This document shows positions 6,351 through 15,347 of a DNA stretch of 64,000 nucleotides, piece after piece (position 1 is the first letter of the stretch; every line of letters starts with the position of its first letter). The notes beneath the pieces are model-generated. The model was given only the letters and a program-made list of their open reading frames with translations, did no database searches and had not been told where the DNA came from. The position numbers were made by a program, and so were the translations under genes. Origin of the DNA: CAIKOD01 sp035505975 (GTDB lineage Archaea; Halobacteriota; Methanomicrobia; Methanomicrobiales; Methanospirillaceae); assembly GCA_035505975.1 (NCBI GenBank), contig DATJQJ010000025.1, positions 62,001-126,000 on the forward strand, given 5' to 3'.

Positions 6351-9179
6351 ATGAGAAACCGGACCAAATTCCTTCCGATGCAGGAACCCCCGGTAAAAAA
6401 AATCCTGTACTGGTGTCCCGAGTGCAACATACCTCTTATCGGGAGATCATGTGCCTGCGGTCGCGAGGGTTCCCCTATAAAGCTCCTCGAACCATATGAC
6501 GTAAGACCTGCGCTCGATGCGGACAGGTCGCTCATCGCGGGGCTTATCAGGGAGAGGTTTGGCGATTGTCAGATCCCCCGCGTACTCCTGCTGAACAAGG
6601 CAGGAGGAACGGACCGCAACGACCTCGTAATCGCAAACGGTTCCAGGTTCGGATGGCTCACCTTCGATCCCGTGTCAAGGCAATTCAGGTTCGACCTTTC
6701 AATTGAAGCGGTCGGGTATCTGATAGCAGGGGCGACCCGGGGGATCGTCGACCTGGAGGCTTCGGCCGAACTGCCCCCTGACCGTGCATCGAGGGGACGG
6801 ATCGGGGGGAAAAAATTCAGGGTCAGGTACGACGGCCCGGATGGGACCGTGATCGTCAGATACCGGGGTAAATTCGGGACAGGAGTCGTAAACGACAACT
6901 GGATCAGGGTCAGGGAGGTCGGTCAGGTCACGACGGCTGCATTCCCTGACCCGGACTGGGATGAAGTGATCGAGAAAAACAGGTATCACTTAAAGAACCT
7001 CGAACGTAACGCAATACGTGCAATAAAACAGTTCATCGGGAAAAGACCGGTCATTAATGTCTCCTTCTCAGGGGGCAAAGACAGCTCGGCGGTCCTCATG
7101 CTCGCAAGAAAAGCAGGGGTGAAGGATGCATTCTTTATCGATACCGGGATTGAATTTCCCGAGACCATCGATTTTGTCAGATCGATGGGCGTCGAAATCG
7201 TCAGCGGGGCAGGGGATTTCTTTAATGCCGTCCCGAAAGCCGGGCCTCCTTCGAAAGATAACCGCTGGTGCTGCAAACTATTGAAACAAAACCCACTCAG
7301 GGTTTATCTGGCTAAAACGGGTCCCTGTATCACCCTGCAGGGAAACCGGTGGTACGAGTCCTGGAACAGGTCAGATCTCGAACTCGCCGCCAATAATCCC
7401 CTGAACCCTCTCCAGATGAATATATCCCCGATCAGGAACTGGAGGGCGCTCGAAGTATTCCTCTACCTCTGGTGGCAGAAAGCACCAGAGAACCCCCTGT
7501 ATAACCTGGGCGTCGAGAGGATCGGTTGTTATCCCTGCCCCTCGATGCTTGAAAGCGAGTTTGAATGTCTGAAGAACCTCCATCCCGATCTGGCCACCCG
7601 GTGGAGCGACGTCCTCCTTGCGTGGGCGGAAAAAAAAGGTCTGCCAGAGGAATATGTCGCGTACGGGCTGTGGCGGTGGAAGAGCCTTCCGAAAAAAATG
7701 CAGGAACTGTGCCGTACTCATCATATCGGGCTGGCCGGAAGCGGGGATAGTGTCGTCCTGGCTGCAGACCCCGGGCGCCGGGGGCGGAGTCCTCCACCCG
7801 CAGCAACTGACTGGCAGGTCTCTCCTTTGAACGGTTCCGGTCCCTCAGGTATCACACGGCCGGCTCCTGAAGGACTCCCCGTGAGAGCCGGACATTCCCG
7901 GGGTATCGCGGGAGTACCCGGCGACATGCCCGCAGGCGGGCCGGTGACGGAAGATCGTCAGGTGGCCCCATTCACGGCCGGAGATGCCGGAAAGGATAAA
8001 ACAGGCAGGATCCGACAGGATTTTTCGCTTCTTACCGATCTCGTTTATCTCGACAACACAACGATGACCCTCTCCCCAGAGCCGGTAATCGGAGCGATGA
8101 TTGCATATGAACGAACCTACCGGGCGCTACCCGGGACCGGATCCCACAGGCTTGCGGGTATTGCGTACCAGCGTTACTGGCATGCGCATGAAAAAGTAGA
8201 GAAGTTCATCGGGGGAGGACCGGGTGGAGTAACCGTTTTTACCCACTCGGTCAGGGAGGCGTTAGAAACAGTAAGGAACGGGATCCGCTGGAAAGCGGAT
8301 GATGAGATCCTTGCAGGTCAGGCAGAACCCCGGCTTTCGGTCCGATCCCTGCTTCATCCCGGGCATGAAGGCCGGTCTCAGGTAGTCCTCCCGATCTCAA
8401 AGGACTATACCCCCGATCTTGAACAACTCGGGGAATTAACCGCCATGGGAACTATCCGCCTGCTGGTAATATCGCATGTATCCGATCTTTTTGGGTCCAT
8501 TGCCCCGCTGGAGGAGATATCCAGGATCTGCCATGAGAACGGGACCCAGGTCCTCGTCGACGGTTCCCATGCAGTATCCCGGATACCCATCGATGTCGAA
8601 AGGCTAGGGGTGGATTTTTTCTGTTTCCCGGGCCACACCATGCTCGGGCCGACCGGGACTGCGGTATTATGGGTCAGGGACCCGGGGACATTGCAGGCCG
8701 CTCCAGGCCTGCGGGCAGGTGCCATTCCCGGAGAGAAATTCTCACAAGGGATTGACTTTGCTCCTTTTGAGCAGGGAACACCCAATATCGCAGGTTCCAT
8801 CGGGCTTGGAGCGGCAGCCGATTATCTTGCCGGGGTCGGCATGGGTTGGGTCAGGGACCACGACCTGGGCCTTACCGAGCGGCTGATCGCCGGGCTTTCG
8901 GAGATTAAGGACACGACTATTTTTGCTCCTCAAAGACCGGGAACGAGGATCGGGAACGTAAGTTTCAGTATGCGGGGAATCGATCCCGGCGACATTGTCC
9001 GGTACCTTGAAGAAGAAGCCGATATTCTGGCCGGGGCCGGCACGGGAGATACCCGGGAGAGGATGGAGGATCTGGGCTTTCCGGGAGGAGTGGTCCAGGC
9101 AGGCATCAGTCTTTACAACAACGAATTCGATGTCGATTCCCTCCTCGCGTCCGTGGCCGAGATCAGCCGCGGGGTTTGA
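6351..9179 (+). CDS. PAPS-reductase-like ATP pyrophosphatase fused to a degenerate class V aminotransferase (cysteine desulfurase-like) domain
   Basis: A 942-residue fusion. Residues 20-40 form a zinc ribbon (WCPECN, CACG). Residues 50-200 look PUA-like. Residues about 220-450 are a PAPS-reductase domain with PP-loop SFSGGKDSS, FIDTGIEFPET, NRWCCKLL, CITLQGNRWYES and a GCYPCP pair. A Gly/Pro-rich linker (about 470-550) leads to a SufS/NifS-like domain (about 557-942). There the usual GHK with the PLP lysine reads GHTMLGPTG, with Thr at residue 763, and the catalytic Cys loop has no Cys. The second domain therefore cannot act as a standard PLP desulfurase. Start 6351 follows an AAAATATTTT element; Met10 at 6378 is an alternative. 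Confidence 0.85.
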   Translation: MRNRTKFLPMQEPPVKKILYWCPECNIPLIGRSCACGREGSPIKLLEPYDVRPALDADRSLIAGLIRERFGDCQIPRVLLLNKAGGTDRNDLVIANGSRFGWLTFDPVSRQFRFDLSIEAVGYLIAGATRGIVDLEASAELPPDRASRGRIGGKKFRVRYDGPDGTVIVRYRGKFGTGVVNDNWIRVREVGQVTTAAFPDPDWDEVIEKNRYHLKNLERNAIRAIKQFIGKRPVINVSFSGGKDSSAVLMLARKAGVKDAFFIDTGIEFPETIDFVRSMGVEIVSGAGDFFNAVPKAGPPSKDNRWCCKLLKQNPLRVYLAKTGPCITLQGNRWYESWNRSDLELAANNPLNPLQMNISPIRNWRALEVFLYLWWQKAPENPLYNLGVERIGCYPCPSMLESEFECLKNLHPDLATRWSDVLLAWAEKKGLPEEYVAYGLWRWKSLPKKMQELCRTHHIGLAGSGDSVVLAADPGRRGRSPPPAATDWQVSPLNGSGPSGITRPAPEGLPVRAGHSRGIAGVPGDMPAGGPVTEDRQVAPFTAGDAGKDKTGRIRQDFSLLTDLVYLDNTTMTLSPEPVIGAMIAYERTYRALPGTGSHRLAGIAYQRYWHAHEKVEKFIGGGPGGVTVFTHSVREALETVRNGIRWKADDEILAGQAEPRLSVRSLLHPGHEGRSQVVLPISKDYTPDLEQLGELTAMGTIRLLVISHVSDLFGSIAPLEEISRICHENGTQVLVDGSHAVSRIPIDVERLGVDFFCFPGHTMLGPTGTAVLWVRDPGTLQAAPGLRAGAIPGEKFSQGIDFAPFEQGTPNIAGSIGLGAAADYLAGVGMGWVRDHDLGLTERLIAGLSEIKDTTIFAPQRPGTRIGNVSFSMRGIDPGDIVRYLEEEADILAGAGTGDTRERMEDLGFPGGVVQAGISLYNNEFDVDSLLASVAEISRGV

Positions 9180-9195
9180 AGATATTCAGATCCTG

Positions 9196-9262
9196 TGCGG
9201 TTCTTAATCCCAACCGGGGTCCCCCCAGCGGTGGAACAGGCATCCTGGGAGCGTCAAGACAT
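9196..9262 (+). repeat. Dispersed intergenic repeat, copy D (divergent right half)
   Basis: Sequence between the convergent ends of the fusion gene and the sensor kinase shares the exact 12-mer CCCAACCGGGGT with copy B, then an AGCGG...GGAAC block and CTGGGAGCGTCA, in the same order as copies A-C. The left half is missing and the hairpin is poorly kept. This is a decayed copy by eye. Confidence 0.5.
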
Positions 9263-9376
9263 CAGGGAATGAAAAACACTTTGAATAGAGGAATTCAACA
9301 GGCCTGATATTCCATCACCGTTGTTTCTGTCACCGAGCGAAGACAACTTCGGACCCGGAGATTGGGAAACCTGGGT

Positions 9377-12300
9377 TCAACTTCCACCCGAATTCTTCTG
9401 AGCGTCGGCAAAAATGAATACGAATTCGGTTCCGTTGGACGAATTGACCTCGATGGTCGCCCGCATCTGGTGACGGGCGAGGAAATTGACGAGTTTTATG
9501 CCGAGCGTTTTCGTTGACTGGACGTTGAAATCCTTAGGAAGGCCAATGCCGTTATCCTTGACCCGCAGGAAATACTTTCCATCGTTCCTGACCATCGCTA
9601 CCGCTATCATCGGCATCCTGAAACCACAATCCGCAGGGAATGCATATTTAAGCGAGTTCGTGACGAGCTCGTTAACGATGAGACCTGCAGGAGTCGCCCT
9701 CCCGAGGTCGAGCGATACCCCTTCAGCGTGAACGGAAGCCTTCACGGAAATCCGGGAATTATACGATCCAACGACCTGATCGACGAGCGTGGTAAGGTAG
9801 ACCTGCATATCCACGCTCGAGAACTGGTAGGTCTTGTACAGCGTCTCGTGGATGAGAGCCATCGAACGGGCACGGTTCTGGAGATCATTTTTCATCGCGA
9901 TACCGGCCGGTGTGTCGTCGTACGAGCCTTCGAGACTCAACAGCGAGATGAATGCCGAGAGGTTGTTCTTGACCCGGTGGTGGATTTCTGCAAGGAGGAC
10001 TTCTTTCTCGGCCAGAGCGTCGCGTATCTTCCGTTCGTTACGTGCGAGTTCCTCGTAGTTCTTCTTGAGTTCTTCTTCGGCCGCTGCCAGATCGTCGTTC
10101 CTCCGTGCGATTTCGGCGGTTCGTTCCCTGACCCGGTATTCAAGGAGATCGTGGGATTTTTTCAATTCATCCTGCGCTTTTTTCTGTTCGGTTATATCCC
10201 TTGCAGCCGCGAATACTCCTGCAATACAGCCCTGTGCGTCGCGGAAGACCGAGGCGTTATACAGGACCGGGATCACCCTTCCATCCCGGTGCCGGATCTC
10301 CAGGGCATAGTCCGTGACCGATCCATCCCGGAACACTGCCAGGTAGCCTGCCTCGGCCTGCCCCGGGTCCGTGAAATACCTGGAGAAGTCGGTCCCGATG
10401 AGTTCTTCCCTCGAGTACCCGGTGACCCTGACCGTTGCTTCGTTGACGTCGCCGATCTTCCCGTCGGGCTTGATCGTGACAAGCGGATCGAGGCTCGTCT
10501 CGATAAGGTTCCGGTTATAAGCCGAGATCTGCCTGATCTTCTCTGCCATATTCCTGGACTCCGTGATGTCGATATCCATCTCGAGGATCATCTTCGTCCC
10601 GTCGGTATCGGTAAACGGGAAGTCATGGGCGCTCATGGCAGTCCCGTCCTGGGCGGTCACTTCCCAGGAATGCGGCAGGCCGGTCTTAAGCACCTTGAAC
10701 GACTCGCAGAAGTCACATGGATCCGTATTGCCATAGCATACTTCGTAACAGATCTTACCCACCACCGATTCGCCGAACTGGTCCCGGAAGCTCCGGTTCG
10801 CAAACGCGATGCGATAGTCAGGCCTGAGGAGGCAGACCATGGCAGGCAGGGATTCCAATACATCGTAAAGCCGCTGACGTTCGTTGCCGACTGTTTCAAG
10901 CGCGATCTTCAGCTCAGTCGTCCGTTCCTGCACACGGGCTTCCAGTTCGTCGCGGGATTTCTGCACCTCCTCTTTGGCGCGGTGCCATGCGGTAACGTCG
11001 AGGCTCATGCTCACGAGTGAGATCGTCTTCCCGTCGAAAACGATGGGCGCCATGTACCAGTTGAACCACCGTTCGTTCGGCGGATCGCTCCGGTACGGGA
11101 AGTCGAGGAACTGCTTCGGCGTCCGGGTCCGGGCAACTTCGTCAAAGACGGCGACCACTTCTGCGGCTTCGACTTCGGGCGCGTACTCGTAGACGTTCAG
11201 GCCGGTCATCCCCCTGGACCTGAACGGCTCATTGAAAAGCTCCTGGTATGCGCGGTTATGGGTAAGTACCATGTAGGGAGGAGCGGCATCAAAGAGGGCA
11301 AGGGCTGCCGGGGTGTTGTCGAAGAGCGCCTGGATCTCGGCCTGCTTCTGCCGCAGCGCTTCCTCAACTCTCTTCCTGTCGGTAATATCCCGAAGCGTAG
11401 CAAGGACTGCGGGCCCGCCATCATACCGGATCGGTGCGGCCCGTGCCGCTACATCGAGCAGCGTTCCATCAAGTTTTACAATCCTGATCTCGCCCACCAT
11501 GAATTCCGGATCTGAAGAAATCCGTTCGAATTTCTTTCCGACTCGGGAACGATCGTTCAGATCGACCAGGTCGAGAACGCTTTTTCTGCCCAGTTCCTGC
11601 AGGGACTTAGCCCCATAGAGCCTGAGAGCCGCATCGTTTGCAAACAGGATCCTGTTACTCTGCACTACGATGATAGCATCGGGATTGCCGGTGACGAGCA
11701 TCTCGTACCCTTCGCGTGATTCGCCGAAAAACCTGGACAATGCATCTCCAATCGGAATATTCTCCCGACGGGCCTCTTTGCTGAGGGCAATAACAGCCAC
11801 GAGGAGGAACGAACAGCCGAAATATTGGGAGATCCGGGCGGTCCAGCTAAACGGGTCGCCGGCGACGAGCCCTGCAACTGCCGAAAGAAGACCAGTTGCG
11901 AGGAGCCCGAGCCCGATCGCATACCAGAACAGGAACTCCCCGCTCATCTTCAGGTATGCGAGTGCAAACAGGAACGATGCAATGCCAAAGAAAGCGATCG
12001 CACCGGCAATGACAACCTGGCGAAAGACCGAGTAACCGATAACAGGATCTAAAAAGACCGGCATCAATCCGGAGATGGTGGCTGCTATGAGGATGACAAG
12101 GAGGAAAACGGCGATCCCATATGCGGCCCCGATGTCCAGAGCCCGGCCCTCCTTTCGCCGGGGCGCCAGGCCGGAGAGAAGGACCGCACCGCCGAAGAGC
12201 TGGCACGTTGCACACCCAAGTGCCCCTGTGTTGTGGATTGTGATGTTCATGTTCCTGCCATCGGGCAGACCTGCTGTAAGAGGAGAGACGATGCAGGCAA

Positions 12301-12550
12301 GACCGAACACGAGCATGCCGACTCCGATGAGGAGGATCCCGAAAGAAGCGCTCCGCCGGTAGGAACTGAATGCGATGGCGGCAATTGCGAGGGGGATTAG
12401 CCCGGTGAAGATCGTATTGAGGATCAGAAAGACGTACGGTGGTTCGAAAGAACCGGGGACATGCAGGACAAGGAGGATCGCGATGAAGATGAGAAAGGAT
12501 GGGATTGCGACAACCGCTGCAATCCGCCGGATATTCCCCTCAACCTTCAA
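9377..12550 (-). CDS. Membrane-bound PAS sensor histidine kinase (HisKA_2 type)
   Basis: 1057 residues. The first 270 or so hold about eight hydrophobic helices. Four PAS-like domains follow, starting near PDAIIVVQSNRILFAND, FDNTPAALALFDAA, LESLPAMVCLLRPD and TSLDPLVTIKPDGK, with coiled coils between some. The third PAS has three clustered Cys (CYEVCYGNTDPCDFC). The transmitter has the HisKA_2 box EIHHRVKNNLSAFISLLSLE with the phospho-accepting His, N box NELVTNSLKYAF and G box DNGIGLP. It probably signals through a separate response regulator; none is adjacent. The start MKVEGNIRR lies at the beginning of the first helix region. Confidence 0.9.
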   Translation of the reverse strand: MKVEGNIRRIAAVVAIPSFLIFIAILLVLHVPGSFEPPYVFLILNTIFTGLIPLAIAAIAFSSYRRSASFGILLIGVGMLVFGLACIVSPLTAGLPDGRNMNITIHNTGALGCATCQLFGGAVLLSGLAPRRKEGRALDIGAAYGIAVFLLVILIAATISGLMPVFLDPVIGYSVFRQVVIAGAIAFFGIASFLFALAYLKMSGEFLFWYAIGLGLLATGLLSAVAGLVAGDPFSWTARISQYFGCSFLLVAVIALSKEARRENIPIGDALSRFFGESREGYEMLVTGNPDAIIVVQSNRILFANDAALRLYGAKSLQELGRKSVLDLVDLNDRSRVGKKFERISSDPEFMVGEIRIVKLDGTLLDVAARAAPIRYDGGPAVLATLRDITDRKRVEEALRQKQAEIQALFDNTPAALALFDAAPPYMVLTHNRAYQELFNEPFRSRGMTGLNVYEYAPEVEAAEVVAVFDEVARTRTPKQFLDFPYRSDPPNERWFNWYMAPIVFDGKTISLVSMSLDVTAWHRAKEEVQKSRDELEARVQERTTELKIALETVGNERQRLYDVLESLPAMVCLLRPDYRIAFANRSFRDQFGESVVGKICYEVCYGNTDPCDFCESFKVLKTGLPHSWEVTAQDGTAMSAHDFPFTDTDGTKMILEMDIDITESRNMAEKIRQISAYNRNLIETSLDPLVTIKPDGKIGDVNEATVRVTGYSREELIGTDFSRYFTDPGQAEAGYLAVFRDGSVTDYALEIRHRDGRVIPVLYNASVFRDAQGCIAGVFAAARDITEQKKAQDELKKSHDLLEYRVRERTAEIARRNDDLAAAEEELKKNYEELARNERKIRDALAEKEVLLAEIHHRVKNNLSAFISLLSLEGSYDDTPAGIAMKNDLQNRARSMALIHETLYKTYQFSSVDMQVYLTTLVDQVVGSYNSRISVKASVHAEGVSLDLGRATPAGLIVNELVTNSLKYAFPADCGFRMPMIAVAMVRNDGKYFLRVKDNGIGLPKDFNVQSTKTLGIKLVNFLARHQMRATIEVNSSNGTEFVFIFADAQKNSGGS

Positions 12551-12783
12551 AACTCATCATCCCCCAAAGAGACGCAGGTAAGGGAATCGTTTTTTCACGG
12601 AAGATCCTCCTGGACGAACAGTGAATGATGCATTGCAGGTACTATAAATTTATGGTAAAAACCGGGTGCCGGTAACCGGGAGTCGGGGTGGAGACATTGC
12701 CAGGACGTTCATACCATGTCTGTTTTCTCATCAGTGCGAATCCGGTTTGACGGGCCCGGTGCGATGCAAGGGAAATGCCGACT

Positions 12784-13111
12784 AGCTCACCGGAATGGTT
12801 TTACTCGGTGACTGCCCGGAAGCGGTCCGAAGAGACCTTCCGACCTGTCGGTGATATTCGGGCCGTTGCGGATCTGGCCTGCCGGCATCCGGAGAGGGGA
12901 TCGGTAAAAATAGAAAATGCCTGAACCCCTGAAAAAGCCCTTCGGCGAGCCGGCAAGAAGGCAAACAGGGAACTGGACCGGCGAATAAGAATCGGATCCA
13001 GGGAGGCGGATTCGAAACGAAGAGGTGGCCACACGGTTTCAGCACGCGGGAAATCTCAGCAATATCCATCATTCGCACATCCTTGGGGATGGGGAATAAC
13101 AGGATACCCAA
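12784..13111 (-). pseudogene. Remnant of a class I SAM-dependent methyltransferase
   Basis: Two frames together read like the C-terminal half of a UbiE-type methyltransferase: AEISRVLKPCGHLFVSNPPP and LAEGLFQGFRHFLF in one frame, then YRSPLRMPAGQIRN and EGLFGPLPGSHRV in the next. The switch falls at a run of five A (T on the coding strand) at 12905-12909, where one base fewer would restore the frame. The SAM-binding N-terminal half is absent. A decayed fragment is the best reading; a sequencing error could explain the shift but not the missing half. Confidence 0.55.
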
Positions 13112-13210
13112 AAAATCAACAGGACAGCGTAACCTTTATTGAAAATGCCAGGGTTAATACCCTGCACAACATAATTCTCTGTCCCGCCAGGTGGTTATAC
13201 GAGTCCTGCA

Positions 13211-13798
13211 ATGAGAAATACGTACGAACCGGCCAACAGTAACGGTACGGCGCCAGTCGACCGGCCGGACAATGAAGGAGTCACGGACCGTCAGGAAGAG
13301 CAGGCGAATCCTTTACATGAAACCTGGCTGGAAGCACCCGGAAAGAGACCTGAAAAAACCCGTCCCTGCCCTTTCTGCAACCCGCCCAGGGAATATATCG
13401 TCCTTTCAAACAATCTGTCCTATTGCCGGTGGGACATCAACCCGGTAAGCAGGGGACATCTCCTGATCATTCCATTCAGGCATGTCGCCGATTTCTTCGC
13501 CATGACGGCTGAAGAACGGTATGCCGTCATGGACCTTGCAGCCGGCAGTTGCCGGGCGCTCCTGCAGGAGAGGTTCCATCCATCAGGATATAACTTCGGG
13601 GTAAATATCGGCGAGGCAGCCGGCCAGGTAATCGGACACGTCCACTTCCACCTCATTCCACGATACTATGGTGATGCACGATCGAAACCGAACGGGATGC
13701 GAAATGTTGTCCCAAAGAGTACCCTGGTGCAGCATAAACTTCGGGAATTTCAAAGCCCGGGTGTAGATCGGCAGGAAGAGGCGCTGGAACGTCGCTAG
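13211..13798 (+). CDS. HIT-family hydrolase
   Basis: A 195-residue protein. After a polar low-complexity N-terminus of about 55 residues comes a HIT domain: PCPFCNPP, then PVSRGHLLIIPFRHVADF, and the histidine triad GHVHFHLIPRYYGD near residue 140. HIT proteins hydrolyse nucleotidyl-phosphate bonds such as Ap4A or AMP conjugates. The CxxC at the domain start is common in this branch. It is a single gene; the long N-terminal tail is unusual and the start could lie further in. Confidence 0.9.
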   Translation: MRNTYEPANSNGTAPVDRPDNEGVTDRQEEQANPLHETWLEAPGKRPEKTRPCPFCNPPREYIVLSNNLSYCRWDINPVSRGHLLIIPFRHVADFFAMTAEERYAVMDLAAGSCRALLQERFHPSGYNFGVNIGEAAGQVIGHVHFHLIPRYYGDARSKPNGMRNVVPKSTLVQHKLREFQSPGVDRQEEALERR

Positions 13799-13894
13799 GG
13801 TCCCTCAAAGGTAAGAGTCCGGGGAGTCCTGTCCGGTCTCGTAATAACGGGACACCAGGGATCTGCAGGGACCAGGTTGTTCATGCACCGGATC

Positions 13895-14164
13895 TCATAT
13901 AGTACTATGTTTATGCCGTTCTGCCTCTTTTGCCGCCTCCATCAGTCTAGAATACAGTTCTTCGCCGACACATTCCTTCGCGTATCTGCATGACTGGACA
14001 CACGAGGTGATATCGTTGTAGACCTTAAACCCGCATTTGCTGCAGGTAACGCTTATATCGTTCGAGAAGATCTCAATCTCCTCACCGCATGAAGGACATT
14101 TCTTTATTGTCAGCGTGGGCGTTCGCACCTGCGCTGCACCCGGACACCTGTCGTACATCTGCAA
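13895..14164 (-). CDS. Small zinc-ribbon protein
   Basis: An 89-residue protein with KKCPSCGEEIEIFSNDISVTC followed by SKCG, a clear four-Cys zinc ribbon. A second Cys set follows (SCVQSCRYAKEC), then a basic-acidic helix. The second cluster may bind another metal. I recognise the type as a conserved small protein of methanogens without an assigned function. A TATA-like TTTTTATAC lies on this strand about 95 bp upstream. Confidence 0.7.
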   Translation of the reverse strand: MQMYDRCPGAAQVRTPTLTIKKCPSCGEEIEIFSNDISVTCSKCGFKVYNDITSCVQSCRYAKECVGEELYSRLMEAAKEAERHKHSTI

Positions 14165-14698
14165 TCTTCCCGGAGTACTGAATACATGTTTATGCGATGG
14201 AAATGAATAAAATCTCTGTTTACATCCTGCGCTCCACTGGAAACAAAGGGGTATAAAAACATTAGGAATTATTCCGTTCGGTGTTCAATCGTGAAAGCAA
14301 CGAATAACCAATTGATTTGAGAAGATACGGTTCTATTTCCAGTCAATTATATTGTCCGGGCTTTCCGGAACCATGATCCCGCTCCTTTTGCGATGATTCT
14401 TTTCCTGCACCGGAAATTTATTATTTTAAAAATCAGGGCCCATATTATTGATTTGATGGAATTAAATAACAAGCCTGGTCCGACAATTTCCTGCGCGTCG
14501 TTGCTACGGGACTCCTGAAAAATAGCATCCCTGCCTGCGGGAGTCGTTCACCGGATTGCAAGGATGGCGGGACAGTTGTCACCCCACGGGCAGAACCACC
14601 CCGGGTCGACCGGAGTCCGGTCATGCAGGGGACACACCGATACCATCATGAGGAATGGCCTGAATCTGGAATTATAGTATACCAGGGAGGATGAATCA
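14165..14698. other. Intergenic stretch without a supported gene
   Basis: About 530 bp between the divergent zinc-ribbon and HEAT-repeat genes. It is more AT-rich than its surroundings, with GTATAAAAAC at about 14250 and TTTATTATTTTAAAAAT near 14417 as possible promoter elements on either strand. I see no convincing ORF, tRNA or long hairpin in it. Confidence 0.5.
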
Positions 14699-15304
14699 TT
14701 GGCTGAAAAGACAATCATTGAGACCGACCCGCACGAAGGGCATCCCGAGGCAGGGTACAGGGAGGAAGATATAGAGAAAGAGATGAAAAAGCATGGGGGG
14801 GACGTCGGCACCCTGATCGATCTCCTCAAAAGCCGGTACCAGCTCGACCGCGAGAAGGCAGCAGATTATCTTGGTGAAACCGGCGACCTCATGGCGGTTC
14901 CGGCACTGATAGATGCGCTTAAGGATCCCTCGATCAGCTGGATTGCAGCGGAATCATTGGGAAAACTCGGGGATCCCAGGGCAGTGCAGCCCCTGATCGA
15001 CGCCCTCGGTTCCGACGAAAAATGGCTGCGCAGAAACGCAGCCATTGCCCTCGGGCGTATCGGCAATCCGGAGGCTGTAAGCCCTCTGATCAAACTACTC
15101 TCAGATGCCAGGCACGATGTCAGGCAGGCGGCTGCATCATCGCTCGGTGCGATCGGGGTAAAAGAATCGGTCGGTGCACTTAAGGTCCTTGCGAACGATC
15201 CTGACGAGAAAGTCAGGCAGGCGGCAGTATCAGCAATCGAACAGATCGAACGGAAAAATGGGGAAACGGCTGCAGGGAGAGGGGCTGGCGCACCAGGAAA
15301 TTAG
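14699..15304 (+). CDS. HEAT-repeat (PBS lyase-type) protein
   Basis: A 201-residue protein starting with TTG at 14699, eight bases after a strong GGGAGG; the nearby ATG at 14691 is out of frame. A charged N-terminus of about 55 residues precedes four or five HEAT repeats of about 31 residues, with the pattern GDxxAVxxLIxAL and W/VRxxAAxALGxIG. Such domains scaffold proteins or, in phycobilin lyases, bind chromophores; here a protein-binding role is more likely. The polar Gly/Ala tail is disordered. Single gene. Confidence 0.85.
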   Translation: MAEKTIIETDPHEGHPEAGYREEDIEKEMKKHGGDVGTLIDLLKSRYQLDREKAADYLGETGDLMAVPALIDALKDPSISWIAAESLGKLGDPRAVQPLIDALGSDEKWLRRNAAIALGRIGNPEAVSPLIKLLSDARHDVRQAAASSLGAIGVKESVGALKVLANDPDEKVRQAAVSAIEQIERKNGETAAGRGAGAPGN

Positions 15305-15347
15305 CTCTCCGGGATCGGGATATTACTTTCCTGTCAAAAAATACCGA

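Noticed and set aside
9728..11020. Long open frame of 430 codons opposite the sensor kinase
   Set aside because: It lies wholly antisense to a gene with clear PAS and kinase motifs and shows no domain of its own; high GC in third positions keeps antisense frames open.
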